A stretch of DNA of 12,916 bases from JOPF133 sp052144935 (GTDB lineage Bacteria; Acidobacteriota; Terriglobia; Bryobacterales; Bryobacteraceae), in contig JBKQPR010000048.1 in assembly GCA_052144935.1 (NCBI GenBank), positions 1 to 12,916 on the forward strand, given 5' to 3'. Both the position numbers and the translations under genes were made by a program. Below the pieces are notes generated by a model, which saw only the letters and a list, made by a program, of their open reading frames with translations, was not told the DNA's origin and did no database searches. Shown here one piece after another: positions 7,550 through 12,916 of the stretch (position 1 is its first letter; each line of letters starts with the position of its first letter).

Positions 7550-7921
7550 CTACCGCCGGGCCAGCATCGACCCGAGCCAGACGGCTACGTACCCCAGCAT
7601 AACGCTCGAAACGACGTTGAGCATCCCGGCCCAGATCTCGCCTTCCCGGACCGATGTGTAGGTCTCCCATTCAAAGCTCGAAAAGGTGGTGTACCCGCCT
7701 AGAAATCCGACCACCAGCAACAGCCGCCATCTCGGGTCGAGCTGGAATCGTCCGGTCAGAATAGTCATCAGGAAGCCGATCAGGAACGAGCCGGTTACAT
7801 TGATCGCCAGCGTCCCCAGCGGGAACCTCCCGCCGAACCGCGTCATGATCGCCGATGCCGCCACGTACCGCGCCAAGGCTCCCGTACCGCCCCCAATCGC
7901 CACCAACAGGTACCGGGTCAA
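7550..7921 (-). CDS. crcB: Fluoride ion channel FluC/CrcB
   Basis: A small four-helix membrane protein that works as a dual-topology dimer and lets fluoride leave the cell. At 123 residues it is full length. It has the N-terminal GGGTGALARY (10-19), the pore segment GTLAINVTGSFLIG (36-49) with N41, and the signature GFLGGYTTFSSFEWE (72-86) with the phenylalanine-box residues F80 and F83, so it should be active. The start is TTG at 7921, overlapping the GTPase stop in a TTGA arrangement; the next in-frame Met is M26, well inside the first helix, so the rare TTG is well supported. Only one crcB is present, consistent with a homodimeric channel. It should share the riboswitch-controlled transcript of the upstream GTPase. 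Confidence 0.97.
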   Translation of the reverse strand: MTRYLLVAIGGGTGALARYVAASAIMTRFGGRFPLGTLAINVTGSFLIGFLMTILTGRFQLDPRWRLLLVVGFLGGYTTFSSFEWETYTSVREGEIWAGMLNVVSSVMLGYVAVWLGSMLARR

Positions 7922-9690
7922 CTTCCGGTCTCCGCAGCCAGGGTTTTCCGCGCCCTCTCGATCCGCTCCAGGTCCACGCGGAGCTGTGGCGCCCGTTGAT
8001 TGCCGCCGCTCTCTACCAGCCGTTCGATGGTGCCCATCAATTCATCCAGCCGCCGCCGGGCCTCCTTCTCGACTCCCCACAGGGTACCATTGATGCTCTC
8101 TTCCCACTGCGCGCCGAGCCGGCTGAGGTTCTGATAAACCAAATACGAGATGGTGCGCGCAAAATGGCGGCGAACCGCGGCCTTGATCGTCCACACCGGC
8201 AGAATCGGCGACAGCAGCTCCCAGTTCCTGTCGAATACGCGTCCGATTCGGATATCGGGAGTACAGGGCTCCACCACCTCGATTTCGGTTTCCGTGGTTC
8301 GCAACGGCACGCCGAACGCCCGCATGGTGCGATCCGACAGGCGATCCCGGAATTGCTGCAGCGCGCGGAAGGCCTGCTTCCGCACCTTGTGCAGGGGAGC
8401 CAGGAACGCACCGCGCTCCCGGATCGAAAGCACGGCAAGATGGTCGCACAAGGCGCTCGCCAGCCAGTCTTCGAACGAGGAAAGCATCGTGCCAAGGCTC
8501 TTGGTCCATTTCGGAAATTCGCTCTCGAAGGCTCTGAGCAGCGCGCGCTCCAGACCGTTCTGATGCGTCTCGAGCCGGTTGCCAACCATGGACCGCGTTC
8601 CGGCCGCGGCATCCCGCACCACCAGCCGGATGGCCGACTTCACTTCGTCGACGATCTCCTTCTCGCCGATGACTTGCTGCTTCAGCGCCTGGCGCTCCGA
8701 CTGGACCATTTCCGCCGACTTGAGACTCAGGGTCAGGTAGTCCCCACATTCCCGCAAGAGGGTGTCCATTTTCCGGGAGAGGATGGATTCGCGCTCTTCG
8801 GCGAAGCGCTCCAATGTCCCCGTGACCAACTCGGCCTCCAGCGCCTGACGGAACCGCTCGAACCCCGGCTTGGTGGAATAAGGGAAGAGTGGTGGGGCAG
8901 GCGATTCGCCTGCCCTGGCAAGCTGTGTGCGTACATACTCGACGACTTCCTCAAGCTCCGCCTCGCTCAGCAGGTCGGCTTTGGTGAGCAGCACCGCGAC
9001 TTTCGGCGTGTATTGGTAAAGTCTCTTCAGCAGCTCGATGTCGCGAAGGGAAAGAGGCGGGTCGACGCTCACCGCCACCAACGCGAGTCCCACATTTGGC
9101 AGCCAGTCCAGCGATGTTTGCGTGTTGTGAGAAAGCGCGCTATCGAGACCGGGCGTATCGACGAACTTCAGGCCGCGAAATCGCCGCAGCTCCGGCAGTT
9201 CCACGGTGATCCGGTCGACTTGCCTGGCGTTCTCCGGATTTTCCTTCTCGGAGATGTAGGCGCCGATCTGGTCGAGCGGAACCTCTGGGTCGCGGCCATC
9301 CCGGTAATGGACGCGTGCCTCTTCGCGGGCTCCGTAGCGGATTTCCGTGACTACCGCCGTAACCGGCACGACACCGGTTGGCAGGGGCCCGGAGGGCGCC
9401 CCGCGTCCGATGAAATGGTTCAGGAAACTGCTCTTGCCGGCCTTGAATCGTCCCAGCACCGCGACGCTGATTTCGTCCTGTCCCACCGCTGCTCGTGCGC
9501 TGGCGAGAAGGCCGGAAAGCGCCGAAATCTCATACCGCGCCGCCACATCCGCCGCCAGGTCCAGGGCTGCCTCGAACTCGGAGTGGGCGCGGATTCCGGC
9601 GGCGCAAACTTCGGCGGATCCCTGGCCGGAATCCGGGAAATGGGCCGTGCCGTTTGTTTCTGGGTGGGTGGCTTGCGTCCTCGGAATCAT
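7918..9690 (-). CDS. Dynamin-family large GTPase (bacterial dynamin-like protein)
   Basis: A 590-residue GTPase of the dynamin superfamily, expected to bind or remodel membranes. The G domain spans about 72-285. It has G1 GRFKAGKSS at 80-88, the switch threonine in PLPTGVVPVTAV (about T105), G3 DTPG at 178-181 and G4 TKAD at 236-239. Residues 290-560 are long, charged and largely helical, as for a dynamin stalk, with a short hydrophobic stretch WELLSPILPVW (490-500) that could be a membrane tip. The start is the ATG at 9690, which lies inside the 3' arm of a riboswitch-linked hairpin; only a weak GAG precedes it. It is the first gene after the fluoride riboswitch, and its stop overlaps the crcB start. 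A GGGCAGGCG palindrome falls in frame at residues 259-266. Pairing of a dynamin with FluC is unusual. Confidence 0.9.
   Translation of the reverse strand: MIPRTQATHPETNGTAHFPDSGQGSAEVCAAGIRAHSEFEAALDLAADVAARYEISALSGLLASARAAVGQDEISVAVLGRFKAGKSSFLNHFIGRGAPSGPLPTGVVPVTAVVTEIRYGAREEARVHYRDGRDPEVPLDQIGAYISEKENPENARQVDRITVELPELRRFRGLKFVDTPGLDSALSHNTQTSLDWLPNVGLALVAVSVDPPLSLRDIELLKRLYQYTPKVAVLLTKADLLSEAELEEVVEYVRTQLARAGESPAPPLFPYSTKPGFERFRQALEAELVTGTLERFAEERESILSRKMDTLLRECGDYLTLSLKSAEMVQSERQALKQQVIGEKEIVDEVKSAIRLVVRDAAAGTRSMVGNRLETHQNGLERALLRAFESEFPKWTKSLGTMLSSFEDWLASALCDHLAVLSIRERGAFLAPLHKVRKQAFRALQQFRDRLSDRTMRAFGVPLRTTETEIEVVEPCTPDIRIGRVFDRNWELLSPILPVWTIKAAVRRHFARTISYLVYQNLSRLGAQWEESINGTLWGVEKEARRRLDELMGTIERLVESGGNQRAPQLRVDLERIERARKTLAAETGS
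8895..8915. repeat. Perfect GGGCAGGCG / CGCCTGCCC palindrome inside the GTPase gene
   Basis: Arms GGGCAGGCG (8895-8903) and CGCCTGCCC (8907-8915) enclose ATT. It lies in frame in the dynamin gene, encoding part of RAGESPAP between G4 and the next strand, a likely surface loop. The same arm core (GGCAGGCG...CGCCTGCC) recurs in the intergenic palindrome at 10841-10872, which suggests a small dispersed repeat that has inserted into the coding sequence. Confidence 0.6.
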
Positions 9691-9719
9691 AGCTCGTCAC
9701 GAGTAGGAGCTATCATTCC
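9683..9719 (-). promoter_or_regulatory. Expression platform: start-codon-sequestering hairpin
   Basis: On the minus strand GGAATGATAGCTC (9719-9707) and GAGCTATGATTCC (9695-9683) form a 13-bp stem with a single G-G mismatch and an 11-nt loop. The 3' arm contains the GTPase ATG (9690-9688). The 5' arm contains ATGATAGCTC, the 3' conserved piece of the fluoride aptamer. Aptamer folding and this stem are therefore mutually exclusive. With fluoride bound the 5' arm is held in the aptamer and the AUG is free; without fluoride the AUG is masked. This predicts a translational ON switch. Confidence 0.75.
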
Positions 9720-9762
9720 CGAGACGGGCTCGAGACGGTTGATGGCGGGCTCCATCACCAAC
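9702..9762 (-). promoter_or_regulatory. Fluoride riboswitch aptamer (crcB motif)
   Basis: Read on the minus strand, the leader contains GGTGATGGAGCCCGCC then ATCAACCG, followed by a stem and then ATGATAGCTCCTACT. These match the conserved blocks of the fluoride riboswitch (G-G-N-GATGG...CGCC...AACCG, and TGATGGCTCCTAC near the 3' end; here one G is an A). P1 would be GGUG/CGCC. The loop segment GGAGC can pair with GCUCC in the tail to form the pseudoknot. The intervening stem is UCUCGAG-CCCGU-CUCGGGA, 7 bp with one G-U. The genes behind it include the fluoride channel crcB, which is the classic target. Coordinates are approximate by a few bases at the 5' end. Confidence 0.92.
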
Positions 9763-9774
9763 GGTCTAAACCAG

Positions 9775-9780
9775 ATTATA
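9775..9780 (-). promoter_or_regulatory. Probable -10 box (TATAAT) of the riboswitch operon
   Basis: A perfect TATAAT occurs on the minus strand 12 nt before the first conserved aptamer bases, so transcription would start around 9768, just ahead of the riboswitch. No good -35 is present at 17 bp: TTGGTC lies 21 bp upstream, and TCCCGA sits at the ideal distance but is a poor match. The position fits the riboswitch exactly, which raises confidence. The 5' leader to the GTPase ATG would be about 78 nt. Confidence 0.55.
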
Positions 9781-9858
9781 GCCTCCTTTCCAGGGTGTCG
9801 GGACCAATGCGGGCCAGGCGCTTTCCCGATCTCCCTGGCCCCGCGTCGGCTATCATAA

Positions 9859-10791
9859 ATGGTCATGCTCCGTCCCGTCGCCGCCTTGGCCTTGCTCCTC
9901 TGCCTCTGCGCGTGCCAACCGCTGGGGGAGCCCTCTGAGAGCGGTCACACTAAGGTGATTGTGGGGGCGGTCCTGCTGGATGGCCAGGGCGGGCCGCCCA
10001 TGAGCGATTCGGTAGTGGTGGTGGCTGGCGGGCGGATTCAGGCTGCCGGCCCACGCTCGACCGTGCCCATCCCCGAGGACGCGGATAAAGTGGATGGCTC
10101 GTCGCGCTTCCTGGTACCCGCCCCGATCGACGTGTGCGACCGAGCCGAACCGCCGGGCATCCTCCGCGCAGCTACTCCGGAAGACGCCCGCGCCCAGGTG
10201 GAGAAACTCGCTGCCGCGCACGCCGCGGTGATCCACACCGCCAGCCTGGACCCGGGGGTGGCGGAAGCTGCCCTGGAAGCCGCGCGCGCCGCGTCCATCC
10301 CGGTGATCGCCCACATCTCCACCGAGGCGGAGGCCCAGGCGATGCTGGCGGCGGGAGCGGCCGGCTTCGTGGGGATGATCCGCGACCGCGAAGTGGACCC
10401 GGCCTTCGCCCGAAAGCTGCGCGATCTGCGGGTCTTCTTTGCCCCGGCTCTAGGCAGCCCGGGACTGCGAAGCGGCTCCCCAGGCCAGGACCTCGCCCGG
10501 CGCAACACCCTGCGGCTGTTTCAGGCCGGTGTGCCGATCGCGGTGGCCTCGGCGGGCGGCGATCTTATCCACGAATGCGAGCTGCTCTCCGAGGCCGGCC
10601 TGCCGCCGCTCGATATCCTGGTAGCCGCCACGCGCAACGGCGCCGCCGCACTCGGCAAACTGGCCAACGAGGGGACCATCCAGCCCGGCAAGATCGCCAA
10701 CCTGCTGCTGCTCTACGCCAATCCGGGTGAGGATATCCACAACCTGAGGCGCGTGGACCTGCGCATGACCGCCGGCGAATGGGTGCGATAG
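9859..10791 (+). CDS. Amidohydrolase-like lipoprotein lacking metal ligands (probable pseudoenzyme)
   Basis: A 310-residue exported protein with an amidohydrolase-superfamily layout. The start is ATG at 9859 or the ATG two codons later. A hydrophobic leader ends in a lipobox-like LCAC with C19, so it is probably a lipoprotein. An N-terminal beta-sandwich part (KVIVGAVLLDGQGG, VVVVAGGRI, about 32-88) is followed by a shortened barrel and the typical C-terminal segment (HECELLSEAGLPPLDILVAATRNGAAALG...GTIQPGKIANLLLL). The usual HxH metal pair after 'LPGLID' is replaced by PAPIDVCDR (88-95). H152 in VIAHIST remains, the next His position reads MIRD, and the usual Asp in 'GTD' reads AVASAGG. Typical relatives are 400 residues or longer, so part of the barrel is missing. 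It is transcribed divergently from the GTPase operon. A binding rather than catalytic role is inferred. Confidence 0.8.
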   Translation: MVMLRPVAALALLLCLCACQPLGEPSESGHTKVIVGAVLLDGQGGPPMSDSVVVVAGGRIQAAGPRSTVPIPEDADKVDGSSRFLVPAPIDVCDRAEPPGILRAATPEDARAQVEKLAAAHAAVIHTASLDPGVAEAALEAARAASIPVIAHISTEAEAQAMLAAGAAGFVGMIRDREVDPAFARKLRDLRVFFAPALGSPGLRSGSPGQDLARRNTLRLFQAGVPIAVASAGGDLIHECELLSEAGLPPLDILVAATRNGAAALGKLANEGTIQPGKIANLLLLYANPGEDIHNLRRVDLRMTAGEWVR

Positions 10792-10795
10792 GGCC

Positions 10796-10872
10796 GTTGG
10801 CAGGCGAAAGCGCTTGGGGATGCTGGCGCAAAACGGCGTTGGCAGGCGGGGTGCCCCCTGGGCCCGCCTGCC
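10796..10872. repeat. Intergenic repeat and hairpin after the amidohydrolase-like gene
   Basis: GTTGGCAGGCG occurs twice (10796-10806 and 10838-10848). The second copy opens a perfect 10-bp palindrome, GGCAGGCGGG (10841-10850) with CCCGCCTGCC (10863-10872), around a 12-nt loop. It sits 50 bp after the stop codon, where it could act as an mRNA 3' stabiliser; the bases after it (CTACTTCGG) are not a T-run. Its arms share their core with the palindrome inside the GTPase gene at 8895-8915. Confidence 0.6.
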
Positions 10873-10926
10873 CTACTTCGGAACAAACCGGCCGGCGCCT
10901 GCGTATGTTATGCATCGAGGAAAGAC

Positions 10927-11853
10927 ATGCGCCCGAAGTTGCTGTTGCCGGTCCTTGCGGCCGGCCTGATCTCGCTCCCCGCCTGCGACGTGCTGGATTG
11001 GGGCCCAATGGAGAAGTTCAGCCGCGATTTCCATGAAAGCTATCCGCTGAACGCGGACGGCCGCCTCTCGCTCGAAACCTTCAACGGATCGGTGGAAATC
11101 TCGGGGTGGGACCAGAACACCGTGGACATCAGCGGCACCAAGTACGGGCCGACCCAGAGCGCCGCGGACAACCTGAGAGTGGCCATCGACCATCACCCGG
11201 ACGGGGTGAGCATTCGCGTGGAGCGATCCTATGAGCGCCGCAACAACCAGGGGGCGCGCTTCGTGATCAAGGTTCCGCGGGGCGCCCGGCTGGACCGCAT
11301 CACGGCTTCCAATTCCGGTATCCGCACCACCGACTGTACCGGGCCGGCGCGGCTGAAGACCTCCAACGGGACCATCCACGTGGAGGACTTGAAAGGCAGC
11401 GTGGACGCCGAGACCTCCAATGGCCGGGTGGAGTTGGTGAACGTGTCGGGCGACGCGGTGGCCCATACCAGCAACGGCCGGATTCAGACCGAGGGGCTGC
11501 TGGGATCGTTGGACGCCACCACCTCCAACGGCAGCATCCGCGGGGAGGTGTCGCGCGGCAGCCGGGACGTGCGCGCGGAGACTTCCAACGGCCCCATCGA
11601 GCTGACCGTGCCGGCCGATTTCGCGGCCGACCTGCACGCCCACACCAGCAACGGCGCCATCACCCTGCATCTGCCCGCAGCCATCAACGCGCACGTGGCC
11701 GCGCATACCAGCAATTCCAGCATCACCTGCGAATTCGAGATCCGCACACAGGGCGAGTTTAGCAAGCACCAGTTGGATGGCGTGATCGGCGCAGGCGGGC
11801 CCCTGTTCGACCTGAGCACATCGAACGGCGGGATCCGGCTGCTGAGGATGTGA
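10927..11853 (+). CDS. DUF4097-family beta-repeat lipoprotein
   Basis: A 308-residue exported protein of the DUF4097 type, built from short parallel beta strands. The signal peptide ends in the lipobox LPAC with C20, so it is predicted to be a lipoprotein. A motif TSNG or a close variant recurs at residues 145, 163, 181, 199, 219, 240, 261 (TSNS) and 298. The spacing is 18, 18, 18, 20, 21, 21 and 37, with precursors FNG at 52 and ASNSG at 127, as in a right-handed beta solenoid with Asn-Gly turns. The start ATG at 10927 has GAGGAAA close upstream. It follows the amidohydrolase-like lipoprotein gene by 135 bp, with a repeat between. The family's function is unknown; adhesin-like or envelope-structural roles have been suggested for such folds. 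Confidence 0.88.
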   Translation: MRPKLLLPVLAAGLISLPACDVLDWGPMEKFSRDFHESYPLNADGRLSLETFNGSVEISGWDQNTVDISGTKYGPTQSAADNLRVAIDHHPDGVSIRVERSYERRNNQGARFVIKVPRGARLDRITASNSGIRTTDCTGPARLKTSNGTIHVEDLKGSVDAETSNGRVELVNVSGDAVAHTSNGRIQTEGLLGSLDATTSNGSIRGEVSRGSRDVRAETSNGPIELTVPADFAADLHAHTSNGAITLHLPAAINAHVAAHTSNSSITCEFEIRTQGEFSKHQLDGVIGAGGPLFDLSTSNGGIRLLRM

Positions 11854-11862
11854 GGGGGGCAT

Positions 11863-11907
11863 CGTTTTCACCGCGGAGACGCTGAGGCCGCCGAGGAAGC
11901 GCAGAGA
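11863..11907. repeat. Half copy of the CACCGCGGAGACGC dispersed repeat
   Basis: The 20 bases from 11863 (CGTTTTCACCGCGGAGACGC) are identical to those at 7397-7416 in the left arm of the 125-bp element. Similarity continues through GAGGAAGCGCAGAGAA with a few changes. The inverted partner arm is missing. It lies between the convergent ends of the DUF4097 gene and vapC, about 19 bp from the vapC stop codon, and may have replaced the end of the toxin gene. Confidence 0.8.
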
Positions 11908-11925
11908 ACACCCGGAGAATCGGAG

Positions 11926-12246
11926 TTAATTCGCCAAAGCGACGGCTGCGATGGTCGTATCAGGCAGCGAAAGGGTACGATTCCGCTGCCGCCATACGTT
12001 CTGTAGTTCGCCGGCCTGTTTGGCGATTTCCCACGTGACGGGGTAGAACTTCAGACTTCGCAAAAGCCGCTCGGTTTTGGCCTCCTCGCCTGGCCGCAGT
12101 CCGGCGTAGATCTCAGTGACATTAATCGAACAGCAGGCCATCTCGGCCCCGTCCTGGATCAGTCGATCGATGAGTTCCCGCCGGCCACGCTTGCCATTGA
12201 GGGCATCTATGATGATGCCCGAATCGAGCAGGCAGGTAGCGACCAT
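11926..12246 (-). CDS. vapC: VapC-type PIN-domain toxin, C-terminally truncated
   Basis: PIN-domain ribonuclease of a type II toxin-antitoxin pair; the intact family cleaves RNA such as tRNA or rRNA using a cluster of acidic residues around Mg2+. Three of the usual acidic positions are visible: D8 in CLLDSGIIID, E45 in NVTEIYAG, and D96 in LSLPDTTIAAVA. The protein stops at residue 106, right after AAVALAN, where relatives continue for about 25 residues through a T-x-N/D-x3-F segment carrying the fourth conserved residue and the last strand. The antitoxin stop and toxin ATG abut exactly (TAGATG), typical of a coupled pair. A half copy of a dispersed repeat begins about 19 bp past the stop. 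The truncated toxin is probably weak or inactive, which is inference. Confidence 0.85.
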   Translation of the reverse strand: MVATCLLDSGIIIDALNGKRGRRELIDRLIQDGAEMACCSINVTEIYAGLRPGEEAKTERLLRSLKFYPVTWEIAKQAGELQNVWRQRNRTLSLPDTTIAAVALAN

Positions 12247-12525
12247 CTATTCGGCTTCCCGGTGTTGCTCGATCTTCTCAAATCGCTTAACCGATTCCTG
12301 GCGGATCTCCCGGACCCACTTGTCCGCGCCTTCGGCCGGCTCGGGATGGTCTTCGCCCTTCCAACTCCCCGCCGCTTCGCGGAGCGCGTCGCGCTGCTCG
12401 CGGCGCCGGATCTCTCGCTCCACCAACTTGACAATAAAAGTGGCGCGCTGCTTCGGGCCGGCAACCTTGTCGATGGCGGCCGCGAGCTGTCGAGGAATCG
12501 GAACGAGGTTTCTGAGTTTGCGCAT
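12247..12525 (-). CDS. vapB: VapB-like ribbon-helix-helix antitoxin
   Basis: A 92-residue antitoxin encoded immediately upstream of the PIN toxin. The N-terminus RNLVPIPRQLAAAIDKVAG followed by RATFIVKLVEREIRRRE reads as a strand and two helices of the ribbon-helix-helix (CopG/MetJ-like) fold, which would bind operator DNA and autoregulate the pair. The C-terminal half is charged (DKWVREIRQESVKRFEKIEQHREAE) and would wrap the toxin. I chose the ATG at 12525: the frame stays open much further upstream, but that part is Arg/Ala-rich noise. The ribosome binding site is weak (AGG a few bases upstream). The antitoxin appears intact while its toxin is cut short. Confidence 0.82.
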   Translation of the reverse strand: MRKLRNLVPIPRQLAAAIDKVAGPKQRATFIVKLVEREIRRREQRDALREAAGSWKGEDHPEPAEGADKWVREIRQESVKRFEKIEQHREAE

Positions 12526-12916
12526 ACGCCTGATCTTAGTGAGACATGTTGCCAACCTTCCGTGCAACCAGAACGGAAACCACATTTGGGCCAGGGCAGG
12601 CACGCGAAGAAGAAGGGTCGAGACGAATCTCAACCCGGCAGACTGAGCCAATTCGCGTCGGACGCCGTGCCTGGGCGTTGTCGCCTGCCCGCACCCGGCC
12701 CGCGGTCGCAGGGCCGCCGCGGCCCCGGCGCCGGCACCGTCCTCCGCGCCGTTTGGCGCACGTCGGGATCGGCCCGCAGCAGCCGCAGAAGACCGAGGAG
12801 TCGTTCCCGCACCAGCGCACCGGCGGCGCTGTCGCGCGGACGTGCGCTCGCGACCCGCGTCGCCTGGCCAGCCCACAAGCGTGGACACGGACCTCAATAT
12901 CCAGCCGCGACCAACG
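12526..12916. other. GC-rich 390 bp upstream of vapB with no clear gene
   Basis: Several frames are open on both strands, but the products are rich in Arg, Ala and Gly. One minus-strand frame gives a short protein-like patch, ALVRERLLGLLRLLRADPDV (about 12785-12845), without an obvious start; an in-frame TGA at about 12892-12894 precedes it. It could be a remnant of a gene or chance. The vapBC promoter should lie close to 12526-12600, where TTGCAC, TTGGCA and TAAGAT-like boxes occur but at unconvincing spacings. Confidence 0.4.

Noticed and set aside
7855..9858. 667-codon plus-strand open frame
   Set aside because: It covers crcB's start and the GTPase in antisense and shows no family signature; the minus-strand proteins have clear motifs.
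9859..9865. Leaderless start from the TATCAT box at 9851
   Set aside because: One weak hexamer without a -35 is not enough; only the position is suggestive.
10841..10872. Rho-independent terminator after the amidohydrolase-like gene
   Set aside because: The hairpin is good but no T-run follows on the plus strand, so I annotate it as a repeat.
12526..12897. Upstream extension of the VapB frame to 216 codons
   Set aside because: Homology-like sequence starts at MRKLRNLVPIP; the extension is GC-driven low-complexity sequence.

Overview
The window is GC-rich, tightly packed DNA. Its mix of genes (a secreted GH2 glycosidase with accessory C-terminal domains, a DUF418 membrane protein, lipoproteins, a dynamin-like GTPase, an orphan VapBC pair and 'CACCGCGGAGACGC'-type dispersed repeats) is most like an Acidobacteriota soil genome of the Solibacter/Bryobacter kind. 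That assignment is inference from gene style and composition, not from a marker gene.

Layout. Positions 1-167 hold only a possible tail of a rightward gene. A leftward DUF418 (YeiB-like) membrane protein follows (168-1289), with a possible 23-codon leader ORF overlapping its start. Next come about 860 bp of very GC-rich DNA with no convincing gene. From 9.8 kb down to 2.15 kb lies one leftward run: promoter, fluoride riboswitch, dynamin-like GTPase, FluC/CrcB fluoride channel, a tandem DUF190 protein, a single DUF190 protein, ilvD, and a secreted GH2 beta-galactosidase-like enzyme. A 125-bp inverted-repeat element sits inside this run, between crcB and the DUF190 genes. Rightward from 9859 are two lipoproteins: an amidohydrolase-like protein that has lost its metal ligands, and a DUF4097 beta-repeat protein with regularly spaced TSNG motifs. 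At the right end is a leftward VapB-VapC toxin-antitoxin pair whose toxin is cut short beside a half copy of the same dispersed repeat, then about 390 bp of GC-rich DNA with no clear gene.

Main result. The 5' leader of the GTPase gene (minus strand, about 9762 to 9702) matches the conserved core of the fluoride riboswitch (crcB motif). It has a TATAAT box just upstream, and just downstream a 13-bp hairpin (one mismatch) that buries the GTPase AUG. Fluoride is therefore predicted to turn on translation of a dynamin-family GTPase. FluC is encoded directly behind it with a 4-nt overlap and a TTG start, followed by three DUF190 domains. FluC and DUF190 are known companions; a large membrane-remodelling GTPase as the first, directly riboswitch-gated gene is the unusual part and the best candidate for an undescribed system. 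ilvD and the GH2 gene lie downstream on the same strand and may or may not belong to the same transcript.
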